DNA of 64,000 nt from Archivesica marissinica (taxonomy: Eukaryota > Mollusca > Bivalvia > Venerida > Vesicomyidae). The translations under genes and the position numbers were made by a program. Of the stretch, positions 43,498 to 52,404 are shown piece after piece. The first letter of the stretch is position 1. Each line of letters starts with the position of its first letter. The stretch spans positions 49,674,221 through 49,738,220 of the forward strand of contig CM026397.1 in NCBI GenBank assembly GCA_014843695.1. Reading direction: 5' to 3'. Under the pieces are notes generated by a model. The model did not search any database. It was not told the DNA's origin and saw nothing but the letters and a program-made list of their open reading frames with translations.

Positions 43498-43983
43498 GAT
43501 CTTACACGAGTGGTGATTTCATACCATATTTTATGAAACTCGTTTTGGAATTTTGCTATTAAGCTCGCCAAAAGGCTCGCTTAGCCCTTAAAATGCTGAA
43601 TAAATTAGAAGGATTGTACAATCAACATAGATCCAGATCAGCTATAGCATAGCTCCATGTCTGATCAGGATCTATGTTGTTTGCTGTTCAGTGTCTTAGC
43701 TTCACTATCCGAATAGCAAGCTGCATAGAGTCTAATCAGATGGCACTTTCTGTTCCGTCTGATCAGGATCTATGTTGTTTGCTGTTTTCAGAGTTTTAGC
43801 TTCACTATCCGAATAGCAAGCTGCATAGAGTCTAATCAGATGGCACTTTCTGTTCCGTCTGATCAGGATCTATGTTGTGTGCAAAAATGAATATACACGT
43901 TTCCAGCACAGAAAGGGTTAATAGCAAAATTCCAAAACTCGTTTTGCAAAATATGGTATGAAATCAGCTCGAGTGTAAGATCC
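43498..43983. repeat. About 65-bp arms of a long palindrome, split at TTAA by an element
   Basis: The left arm (43498-43562) is GGATCTTACACGAGTGGTGA ... GGAATTTTGCTATTAA. The right arm (43918-43983), reverse-complemented, is GGATCTTACACTCGAGCTGA ... GGAATTTTGCTATTAA. They match with few mismatches. Both arms end at TTAA, and joining them there gives TTTTGCTATTAATAGCAAAA, a perfect palindrome. Confidence 0.85.
43559..43921. mobile_element. Family H TTAA element with internal 98-100 bp duplication
   Basis: It is bounded by TTAA at 43559-43562 and 43918-43921. A TIR-like CCCTTAAAATGCTGAATAAA starts near 43585. The interior has GATCAGGATCTATGTTGTTT at 43661, 43759 and 43859, so an internal unit is duplicated in tandem. 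The same GATCAGGATCTATGTTG core marks family H at 45863, 47916 and 58087. Confidence 0.75.
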
Positions 43984-44413
43984 CATATATATAAAATTCC
44001 TCAAATCGTCCCGGAACAAGAATACTATATATAAAAAATATATAACAAGACCACATTTTTTACATCAATAAGTTGATGTAAAAAGAGTTAAAAACGCATG
44101 TGATCATATTTTATATTTTTGCTAAATAAACATATATTGTAAAATATATCACAGGAAAGCATTCTTGGTAAAACATGTACCCGGTACCTCATGATAAATT
44201 AATAAAATCATTATTTTGTAAAAGCATTTATATTCATGAATAACCTAATTATGTTTCCAATAAGGGGCCGCTACACAAAATAAATAATTATGTTATAATA
44301 TAATGACATGTAATCGCTTTAAACTTCCACTCGTCCTTAATGATAATAATGTAAATAAATTATGTCCGTCCGTCTGTTTTGAAGATGCCAAAATTAAGAA
44401 ATAATATTTGTCT

Positions 44414-44789
44414 TTCAGTTATTTAGCTTATACAAATTTATTTTCGTTTGATTATCAAACAAGTTCGCCAGATCGCACAGGTGGTTTTCTCCGGGTACTC
44501 CGGTTTCCTCCCACACGAATGACCACATTATACGCTTTCATCCGCGCCAGCTAGAGTGATTAATATAAAGTGTTAGACCTTGCTTAGCAATTGTTGTGAA
44601 ATAAATAACTCCTAAAACTTATATTAATCACTCTCGAAACCTCATTCCTGATGGATTCCATCGCCACAAGGGAGAGAGAAGAGGCAACGTGGAATTTAAA
44701 TGCCTAAGAGGACAATAGTAATGGCTCCAGCGGAGTGCGAACTACGGGACTACTACTGCGCTACCACGACTTCCGACTTCAGTTATTTA
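44414..44789 (-). mobile_element. SINE family C with target-site duplication, containing a nested SINE B
   Basis: Flanks TTCAGTTATTTA lie at 44414-44425 and 44778-44789. The C tail (GCTTATACAAATTTATTTTC) is separated from TTATATTAATCACTCTCG by 44466-44620. The rest (CCTCATTCCTGATGGATTCC, AGAGGCAACGTGGAATTTAA) and a decayed head (CTACTGCGCTACCACGAC) follow. Confidence 0.88.
44466..44620 (+). mobile_element. SINE family B, 5'-truncated, nested in SINE C
   Basis: It begins CAGATCGCACAGGTGGTTTT, then CTCCGGGTACTCCGGTTTCC, TTTCATCCGCGCCAGCTAGA and the tail TTGTTGTGAAATAAATAAC. It is opposite in orientation to its host C copy and younger than it. No clear target-site duplication, because the insertion lies in sequence similar to its own tail. 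Confidence 0.82.
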
Positions 44790-44799
44790 TCGGCGAATA

Positions 44800-45190
44800 A
44801 AACACGGTTTGGAGTGCTGATCTTGTAGGAATTAACTATGCAGACCACAGGCCCCGGCCATAGGCCTAAGTGGTTTATTCCGCTGCTCGGAATGACAAAT
44901 CATGTTTTATTCAACTACAAATAATGCAAATATTATTTCCATTCTACATGACCAAAATAATTTAAACAGCGTGGGTGTTATTATTTAGAAAGCATTTAGA
45001 AATTCACAAAACTACAAAAATGCTCGTAAAATGACGTCACGTTTGTTTGACATCACACGCTAAACAATGTTTTATTGCAGATTTAAACACGGTAAATTCC
45101 TTCTTTGCGTACCGGTATATCAATACAGACGAAAAGCCGAGTTATGTTAGAATGATTGATAAAACTAAAATCTACATGTTGTTTATTCTC
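44800..45190. mobile_element. Dispersed repeat, family M, copy 1
   Basis: TGTAGGAATTAACTATGCAG, GGCCATAGGCCTAA, ACAAATCATGTTTTATTCAA and TTATTTCCATTCTACATGAC are shared with 51590-52190. No coding capacity; probably a non-autonomous DNA element. Boundaries uncertain. Confidence 0.45.
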
Positions 45191-45194
45191 CTTC

Positions 45195-45774
45195 CGTCAG
45201 ACGACCAGTCTGTAGTTAAACACACCCGCCAGTAATGCTCACTCAGCAACCCGAGCGCACAAATGGATTCTATATAACGCACACAATCATCCCGTCAGAC
45301 GACCAGTCTGTAGTTAAACACACCCGCCAGTAATGCTCACTCGGCAACCCGAGCGCACAAATGGATTCTATATAACGCACACAATCATCCCGTCAGACGA
45401 CCAGTCTGTAGTTAAACACACCCGCCAGTAATGCTCACTCGGCAACCCGAGCGCACAAATGGATTCTATAACGCACACAATCATCCCGTCAGACGACCAG
45501 TCTGTAGTTAAACACACCCGCCAGTAATGCTCACTCGGCAACCCGAGCGCACAAATGGATTCTATATAACGCACACAATCATCCCGTCAGACGACCAGTC
45601 TGTAGTTAAACACACCCGCCAGTAATGCTCACCCGGCAACCCGAGCGCACAAATGGATTCTATATAACGCACACAATCATCCCGTCAGACGACCAGTCTG
45701 TAGTTAAACACACCCGCCAGTAATGCTCACTCGGCAACCCGAGCGCACAAATGGATTCTATATAACGCACACAA
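45195..45774. repeat. Tandem array, 98-bp unit, 6 copies
   Basis: CGTCAGACGACCAGTCTGTA starts at 45195, 45293, 45391, 45487, 45585 and 45683. Each unit also contains CACCCGCCAGTAATGCTCAC, CGGCAACCCGAGCGCACAAA and TCTATATAACGCACAC. Units are over 95% identical. Open frames of 66-68 codons are artefacts. Confidence 0.95.
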
Positions 45775-45862
45775 CAATGAATTTGAACACACAAACAAAA
45801 TGACATTAAGTGTTGGCTAACTAACATCGTATCACAATTAAACACACAAAAACAGAGCAAAC

Positions 45863-46059
45863 TTAACCCATTTCATTCTGGATACATTTAATGGCTTTTG
45901 CGTGCTGATCAGGATCTATGTTGTTTGCTATATAGCCAAGTGTCTTAGCAAGATCATCTGAATAGCAAACAGCATAGAGCTTGATCAGACGGTATGTTCC
46001 GCGGCGGCTGATCTGGCTCTATGTTATTTGCAAATACTGAACAGAATCAAACGGGTTAA
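45863..46059. mobile_element. Family H TTAA element (197 bp)
   Basis: The left end is TTAACCCATTTCATTCTG. The right end, reverse-complemented, is TTAACCCGTTTGATTCTGTT. TTAA flanks lie at 45863-45866 and 46056-46059. The interior has GATCAGGATCTATGTTGTTT and its partial inverse AGCAAACAGCATAGAGCTTG. Non-coding. Confidence 0.8.
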
Positions 46060-46119
46060 TAAATAAATTAGCATAGGTGAACGTTCTGTTTTGAACATGC
46101 AATAATAAACGACTATAAA

Positions 46120-46560
46120 CGATCAGGGTACATTCTAGGTCAGACATTTTTGGGAGAAGTGAGAAAGCACGAGTTTGCATCCTTAACCCTTTCAACACCA
46201 AGTAACACACATGGACTGGTCCATGATATTCATAAACCAATAAATGAATCAGAAAATCACATTTGGACAAGTTCATTTATCAAAATGGGTAATTATGTCT
46301 AAAAATAGTCAAGTTCATTTATCAAAATGGGTAATTATGTCTAAAAATAGTCATATCACTGGCAAAAAGTGCAGATCCTGATGAGACGGCTCGTCACGAG
46401 CCGGCTCATCTGGATCTACACTTTTTGTAAGCCTATTTAGAGGTCTGTGGTGTTGAAAGATTAAATGGTGTTATTTAATAACTTTCAACAAAATATGGTT
46501 CAAATGCCCAGTATCACCATTAAATACAACAGTTGAATAGTATCTTACTGCACAAAATTG
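46120..46560. repeat. Dispersed repeat, family Q, interrupted by a TTAA element
   Basis: Left part: GGGTACATTCTAGGTCAGAC, GAGAAGTGAGAAAGCAC. Right part: AAATGGTGTTATTTAATAAC, TTTCAACAAAATATGGTTCA. The uninterrupted order is seen at 48205-48425. Boundaries approximate. Confidence 0.65.
46183..46464. mobile_element. Family G TTAA element with central hairpin (282 bp)
   Basis: Ends are TTAACCCTTTCAACACCA and, reverse-complemented, TTAATCTTTCAACACCA. TTAA flanks lie at 46183-46186 and 46461-46464. A 64-bp near-palindrome at 46363-46427 is centred on CGGCTCGT-C-ACGAGCCG. A segment of about 42 bp (AAGTTCATTTATCAAAATGG...) is duplicated in tandem at about 46270-46350. Confidence 0.85.
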
Positions 46561-46951
46561 ATTAAAATAGTAAATAGGGAGAAGTGGGGCCCCAGAGGGC
46601 GAAATCAGGGTCCATAGGGCGACTATTTCGCCCACATCAACCTCTAGAATAACCTATCCAAGAAAGGAAATACTGTTTATAAATCTGTCGTATTTGTCAA
46701 GCAGCTGGAACAACTTGGATGCAACCTAACCAAGTGATTGGATCTACTGTAACGACAGGCAATAGCCCAACCTAACTGTTAGAAAAACATTCAATTACCA
46801 AAAAAAACAACCCACCATTTTTAGGGCTCAAGTATCCTCTGGGACAAGTGTCCTTGTTTACAAGTTAGATACCAGTGACACGTGATAATTATGGTAACCT
46901 CTTGCACACTAGCAGTGAAAATAACAGTCAAGTAGAATTGTGGCTAAACGA

Positions 46952-47334
46952 CACAATGAGAGACATCGGTCAGTTACTTCCCCTGAATACTCCCTAAAAG
47001 TAGATAGGTCCTGTTAAGTGTTTTCCTCTGTTTTTATCGTTGTTTCCTTTGCACAACATGCTAGCAATTTTATTCCACTATCGCTTCTTATGAGTATTAA
47101 ATTACGATATCTCAACATCTCCTACAGTATATGCAATGGGTATTTATTTGTAAAACAATGTTATCAGTTAATTAACACGATTTTAATAAAAATCACAATT
47201 ACCATACCGCAACATCTGGTTAGGGCACAACAGTAAAAACAAAGGATTCCAACTAAAAAGACCTATTCACATTTTGGAATAAATCAGACTTTATCTGCCA
47301 AGGGAGGTAATAAAAAATTACAAATGTCTCTCAT
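46952..47334. mobile_element. Family I element, complete, inverted relative to 14727
   Basis: It starts CAATGAGAGACATCGGTCAG and ends ACAAATGTCTCTCATT, forming the terminal inverted repeat ATGAGAGACAT. The interior is collinear (reverse-complemented) with 14727-15117. A 72-codon open frame inside it has no recognised motif. Confidence 0.8.
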
Positions 47335-47706
47335 TCTAATAAAATTCCATGAAATATTTTTCAGTTAAGAAAAAGAAAAACATATTAATGAATTGTCATC
47401 TGCTACAATTATTTGATCTATTTATAGCCTTATTCTACCAAGCATGCAGAGAGTTAAATCAAGCCAGGATAATTAGAAATCATATAATTGTAAATCAATG
47501 GCACTTTTTCTTCAAATTGAATTTTTACTCCAAAAAATGCTACAGAATTGTTTCTAATCGAAACTATAATTAAATATTCTGAGTAACACAAAGGTAATAA
47601 CTCGGCATTTAAGGCAAAATAAGAATGGATCGTTTCTTGCCAATGACAAGCCAATTTTGGTGTACCGGTATGAACATTAGAATGGTATAACAAGTAAAAA
47701 TTAACC
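47335..47706. other. No recognised feature
   Basis: AT-rich sequence with overlapping open frames (47349-47573 plus, 47454-47723 minus) that mirror each other and show no known motif. Confidence 0.4.
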
Positions 47707-47919
47707 GTAACCCTTTCCTTCATAGAGATTTAGGTTAATATACTATAATATCTCCATACAAACGACAGCCATTTAGCTATCATGCAGTGGATAAGTAGTC
47801 GCCATATCTATCCCACCTCCATATATATTACTGAGATTCAGGCCTTTATTATGAACATTGGTTTGGCTACTACAATTCGTATTGGCGTCAAGATGTGCTT
47901 CTATGAGGGAAAGGGTTAA
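47707..47919. mobile_element. Family O TTAA element, single-unit form
   Basis: The left end is TAACCCTTTCCTTCATAGAG. The right end, reverse-complemented, is TTAACCCTTTCCCTCATAGA. The interior (ACAAACGACAGCCATTTAGC, GCCATATCTATCCCACCTCC, CAGGCCTTTATTATGAACAT) is one copy of the sequence amplified at 49689-50367. It shares its right TTAA (47916-47919) with the next element. Confidence 0.82.
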
Positions 47920-48126
47920 AATGCTTATCACAACAAATGTTGCTTTTGCAGGAACATGCCCACTGATCAGGCTCTATACTGTTTGCTATTTGGATGGTAG
48001 AGCTAAAACACATGACTGAATTGCAAACAACATAGATCCTGAGCCTACGCAGCGCAACGCCACGGCTGATCTGGATCTATGTTGTCTACATGTTCCTTCC
48101 AGTTTATTCGGAATTTTAAGGGTTAA
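47916..48126. mobile_element. Family H TTAA element (211 bp)
   Basis: It lies between TTAA at 47916-47919 and 48123-48126. The right end, reverse-complemented, is TTAACCCTTAAAATTCCG; the left end is TTAAAATGCTTATC. The interior has CTGATCAGGCTCTATACTGT and CTGATCTGGATCTATGTTGT. Confidence 0.7.
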
Positions 48127-48204
48127 TAATGAATACTCTTGCCTGTATATATTCACATCACATGCATGATTCCATTGTCTAAATTGTGCTAATGTGAAAG
48201 CAAA

Positions 48205-48425
48205 CTCCGGGTTCTAGGTCAGAAGTGAGAATGCACACGATCGACGTTTAAATGGCATTATTTAATAAATTTCAACAAAATATGGTTAAAATGCACAACA
48301 TTTGGATAGTACGATTACTCGGGGTTCTAGGTCAGAAGTGTTTGGAGAAGTGAGAATGCACATGATCGACATTTGAATGGCGTTATTTAATAAATTTCAA
48401 CAAAATATGCACAATATTTGGATAG
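48205..48425. repeat. Family Q repeat, tandem duplicated
   Basis: GGGTTCTAGGTCAGAAGTG, GAGAATGCACACGATCGACG and TTATTTAATAAATTTCAACA appear first at about 48210-48310, and again at about 48323-48425. The first copy has TTTAAATGGC where the 46 kb copy is interrupted. Confidence 0.7.
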
Positions 48426-48698
48426 TAGGAGTGCTATTAAACTTTATTTATTTTACAACGATTACGAAACAAGTTTTAACAACTTATATTAATCACTCTC
48501 GTTGGCACGGATGAAAACGTAAATGTGGTCATTCGTGTGGGAGGAAACCGGAGTACCCAGAGATAACCCACCTGTCCGATCTGGCGACCACCGAAACATC
48601 TCATATGCTTCCCAGTCCGAGGATCGAACCCGGGTTGCATTGGCGAGAAGCGAGCGAGCAAACCACTGCGCTAATCGGACAGACTTAGTAGGAGTGCT
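48423..48698 (-). mobile_element. SINE family B, full length with 13-bp target-site duplication
   Basis: The SINE (48436-48685, 250 bp) is flanked by TAGTAGGAGTGCT at 48423-48435 and 48686-48698. The sense head GTCTGTCCGATTAGCGCAGT, then AACCCGGGTTCGATCCTCGG, body and tail are complete. It is inserted at the end of a family Q repeat. Confidence 0.95.
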
Positions 48699-49007
48699 TT
48701 TTAATGGTACCTAGTTGTACTGGACAAAATTGTGTATGAAAATTGTATTTGTTGCAAGTATATTTGTAACTTAAATGCCAGTCTTCTGTCAACAAACTCC
48801 ATCATTAATTTGAACAGTCTTTGTAAATTCATTTACCATACTAGCTACGCGCCTTACACAGTCCAATATTTTACATATTGGATCGTTTTCGGCTTATATC
48901 CTATACATAAAAATGCCATAAAATTTTATAGTGTATGTAAAGCTGTCACAGGCGATAGATTCTCCAAATAACCTCCAACAGTAGCACTTACAAATGTTTG
49001 TTTTTGG

Positions 49008-49270
49008 GGTTTAAAGTCGCACCAACAGCTTGGGTCATATGGCGACTGTCCATCTATCATTGGTAGAGGAAGACCCCTGTTGCCCCTCCGAGCAGAACTT
49101 CATGTACGGAGAGGCACCAGGGTAGAACCACCGACCTTCTGCAAGCCAGCTGGAAAGCTTCCTCACATGAAATAATTTGACGACCTCAGTGGGACTCGAA
49201 CCTGCAGCAGTGAGGGGCAAGTCATTTAATGCACAACTGTATTCACCTCTAAGCCAAGGTTTGAGACCCA
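49008..49270 (-). mobile_element. SINE family D, near full length
   Basis: GTTTAAAGTCGCACCAACAG, CATATGGCGACTGTCCATCT, GGGTAGAACCACCGACCTTC, AGCCAGCTGGAAAGCTTCCT and GTGGGACTCGAACCTGCAGC lead to a head region CTTGCCCCTCACTGCTGC in sense. Open frames on both strands here are artefacts. Confidence 0.82.
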
Positions 49271-49688
49271 AGTCTACATTTCATCGAAGTCCATCTCCAA
49301 AATATATGCCAAATGCAGCACCGCCCGCCTCACCCTTGCAGGGTTTCAATCTGCAAGGCTGGACATTAAACTGGGTCATACATCATATTAAACAAAGACT
49401 AATATAACTGAGATCTATAGATGTATAAGGGTTCAATAATCTGCCCAGAACAGGTTCAGTTTATTTGTCATGATTTTGGCAGATCTTGGTGGGGGCCGCA
49501 GATTGCCAGCCTGTCTCAGGTATGTCTCCAGATTCACCAAACCTGTGCCGCCCTGCAACGAGGAAACATGATCACATTAAAGTTATATATATAATTCAGA
49601 GATGCAGTAAGATTACCAAGCAAATACGATGACATGATATCCCCCAGTCGAACTAGGTGGACAGACAATTAGATTTTTTGAATCTCTT

Positions 49689-50367
49689 TTAACCCTTTCC
49701 CTCATAGAAGCACCTCTTCACGCCATTACCAATACAACATAAATTGACAAAGTAGTACCCAAATCAATGTTCATAATAAAGGCCAGAATCTCATGTAATC
49801 CCAGTAATATCTATGGAGGTGGGATAGACATGGCGACTACTTATAATAGTATATTAACCTAAATCTCTATGTAGTCCCAGTAATATCTATGGAGGTGGGA
49901 TAGATATGGCAACTACTTATCCATTGCATGATAACTAAATGGCTGTCGTTTGCATGGAGATATAATAGTATATTAACCTAAATCTCTATGTAGTCCCAGT
50001 AATATCTATGGAGGTGGGATAGATATGGCAACTACTTATCCATTGCATGATAACTAAATGGCTGTCGTTTGCATGGAGATATAATAGTATATTAACCTAA
50101 ATCTCTATGTAGTCCCAGTAATATCTATGGAGGTGGGATAGATATGGCAACTACTTATCCATTGCATGATAACTAAATGGCTGTCGTTTGCATGGAGATA
50201 TAATAGTATATTAACCTAAATCTCTATGTAGTCCCAGTAATATCTATGGAGGTGGGATAGATATGGCAACTACTTATCCATTGCATGATAACTAAATGGC
50301 TGTCGTTTGTATGGAGATATAATAGTACCGGTATAGTAACCTAAATCTCTATGAAGGAAAGGGTTAA
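49689..50367. mobile_element. Family O TTAA element whose interior is a tandem array
   Basis: Ends are TTAACCCTTTCCCTCATAGA and, reverse-complemented, TTAACCCTTTCCTTCATAGA. TTAA flanks lie at 49689-49692 and 50364-50367. Compared with the 213-bp copy at 47707, an internal segment is repeated about four times at 119 bp. Confidence 0.9.
49861..50342. repeat. Tandem array, 119-bp unit, 4 copies, inside element O
   Basis: AAATCTCTATGTAGTCCCAG starts at 49861, 49980, 50099 and 50218. Units include GGAGGTGGGATAGATATGGC, TTATCCATTGCATGATAACT and ATGGCTGTCGTTTGCATGGA. The last unit has a 6-bp insertion (CCGGTATA context). Units are almost identical. Confidence 0.95.
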
Positions 50368-50961
50368 AGCAGCCCTATATCGTATGAAATAAAAAAAATC
50401 AAATATCATGTATGGGTAGCAATTCTGCTACATTCTTATATTATAATTTGTATAATTATGTTCAATTAGTAAACAGTGTTTTTTGCGATAAAACAAACTC
50501 GAAACCGAAAATAGGACTTTCCGAGTCGGTCGGTCACGCACTTGTTTACAATCGGATCGCATCATCCGCACTGTTTACATTCGGAATGCATCGTCCCCAT
50601 TTGTCCCACCTTTTTTAATTGAATTACTTGAGATGTTGTTTCATACCTCTGATATCTAAGTCTTTTAGGGACATGTCTATATCCCAACGAGGGGTTCGAC
50701 ATTAGAGGAAGATAGATAGTCTTTCATGTTCAAAATATGTTGACATTCCAACGTGCTTTTCTACATCCGCTGTTGTTTAACGCATGAGCGCTGTGCGTGT
50801 TTACATTTTGTTTGTTGATAAACAATTCGCGTATACGACGGTGTATATTTATTGGATTTTTATCGTTTCTGAGCGACTATTTCGATTTTTGTAAACACAC
50901 ATACATTAGTATTTATATTTTACCAAAACACATCCTTTATTACGATATAGTGCTGCTTTAA
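50364..50961. mobile_element. Family K TTAA element (598 bp)
   Basis: Ends are TTAAAGCAGCCCTATATCGT and, reverse-complemented, TTAAAGCAGCACTATATCGT. TTAA flanks lie at 50364-50367 and 50958-50961. The termini resemble family J (TTAAAGCGACACTACATCGC). The left TTAA is shared with element O. No recognised transposase. Confidence 0.82.
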
Positions 50962-51299
50962 GGTTTAAAGTAGTGCCAACAGCTTAGGTTATATAGCAAC
51001 TCTCCAGCTATTATTGGTGGAGGAAGACACCGGATGCCACTCTGAGCAGTATTTCAGGCACGTACAGACACCTTGGTAGAACCACCGACCTTCTGCAAGC
51101 CAGTTGGATAGCTTCCTCACATGAAAGAATTCAACACTCAAAGTGGGATTCAAACAAACAGCAGTGAGGGGCACCCAGGTAGAACCGCCGACCACAATGT
51201 TGACATTGTCTATATAACTAATGTAAATAAAGCAACAGCAGTGAGGGGCAAGTGATTTGAAGTCAACGACCGTAACAACTCGGCCATGTACGGAGGCCC
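50962..51299 (-). mobile_element. SINE family D, complete, with internal duplication; tRNA-Ser-like head
   Basis: The sense head reads GGCCGAGTTGTTACGGTCGT, then TGACTTCAAATCACTTGCCC, resembling tRNA-Ser (GGCCGAGTGGTTAAGG, GACTTGAAATC) including a longer variable region. AACAGCAGTGAGGGGCA occurs twice (about 51158 and 51234), flanking an extra segment (GAACCGCCGACCACAATGTT...). The 3' end in sense is TGTTGGCACTACTTTAAACC. Confidence 0.82.
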
Positions 51300-51375
51300 C
51301 CCCTGGGTATTATATATCCGACCCCTATTTCTGAACCTCTATCATAATATACCGTTAGTCTTACTCTGTTTGACA

Positions 51376-51474
51376 ATGGAGGCTGTCGGTAAGTTGCTGT
51401 TGATGATGATGATGCTGATAGCTGTCCATGTGATCGCTGAACTGGCACGTCGCAGGGATTGGTGGCGTGTCTGA
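51376..51474 (+). CDS. Candidate short peptide ORF with signal-like N-terminus (32 aa)
   Basis: ATG at 51376 opens MEAVGKLLLMMMMLIAVHVI, then AELARRRDWWRV and TGA. The first 20 or so residues form a hydrophobic stretch like a signal peptide or membrane helix, followed by a basic, Trp-rich end. Codon use is less AT-rich than the surroundings. A strong donor-like site (TCGGTAAGT) lies just after codon 4, so it could be part of a spliced exon. No family recognised. The neighbouring SINE and the lack of other exons make chance a real possibility. Confidence 0.2.
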   Translation: MEAVGKLLLMMMMLIAVHVIAELARRRDWWRV

Positions 51475-51589
51475 AGTTACGACAGAAAATTGTTATACAA
51501 GACGACAACACAAACTATCAAGCTGCAGTTTAGTTATGTTTATATATGTTGTAACTTAGGAAATAATAATTGTCTTGCCGTTGTTTATC

Positions 51590-52190
51590 AGACGCTGATA
51601 AACAATGGTTTGGAATTCATATGTGTAGGAATTAACCATGTAGGCCATAGGCCTAATTTGTTAATTCCTACGCATCAGAACGACAAACAGTGTTTTATTA
51701 GCCGATTAACAATGACAATTAAGACAAATTTTATTTCCATTCTAACATGTCCCAATAAATGTGCATGTCATTTTGTCTCCTTGTCTGTTATTTGGCTGAT
51801 GGCTTCACAAAATACCTCCCCTGTAAATTACCTTCTGTTTTCAAGTGGTATTGATAATCTTCCAGCTACCTACTATTATATTTCCTGTATGGCTGGTTAT
51901 TAACGCTACAATCCTACCCAATCACTTTATTCAATGCCAATGTAAAATTGCTGCAGCTACAACGCTAGAGTTGTTCTTTGTGCATAGGAACATAATATCA
52001 AGTCATGTTAGAATAGTCAATACACGAATAATCAGGTCTAGCTTTTTAATTCTTCATAACAATAATGCAAAAATGTGTGACATCACTTTGCATTATGCCT
52101 TAATTTATGGTATATGGAGAATTAAACAATTAAACACCTGTTGTGATGTCGAATCATTTAGGGTTACGGTCTAGTTGGCATATAAGAAAA
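51590..52190. mobile_element. Dispersed repeat, family M, copy 2
   Basis: GTGTAGGAATTAACCATGTA and GGCCATAGGCCTAATTTG precede TTAATTCCTACGC, forming a 13-14 bp inverted pair, then ACAGTGTTTTATTAGCCG. Shares order with 44800-45190. A nearby hairpin, TGTTTATCAG-ACG-CTGATAAACA, sits at about 51582-51604. Overlapping open frames of 137 and 109 codons show no recognised domain. Confidence 0.45.
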
Positions 52191-52404
52191 CAAACAGGAC
52201 ACGCGCATACAGGACAACTTCGTATTATTTCCAGAACAGGAATATAATTATGGCTAAGAATTCCACGTTATAATTTTAACTAATTTACTAACAAACTTAT
52301 TTATAATGACACTTCTACGCTGAAAGGTATGTTTAAAATTAATATACTAAATATGTACAATGTAATAAAAACAGACCGTGTTTATTCTTTCACATGGTTT
52401 ATGG

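Noticed and set aside
45195..45774. 98-bp array as part of family H because of similar unit length
   Set aside because: The unit sequence (CGTCAGACGACCAGTCTGTA...) has no similarity to the H core GATCAGGATCTATGTTG.
51490..52174. Overlapping frames of 137 and 109 codons
   Set aside because: Mostly AT-rich and within dispersed repeat family M, with no domain recognised.
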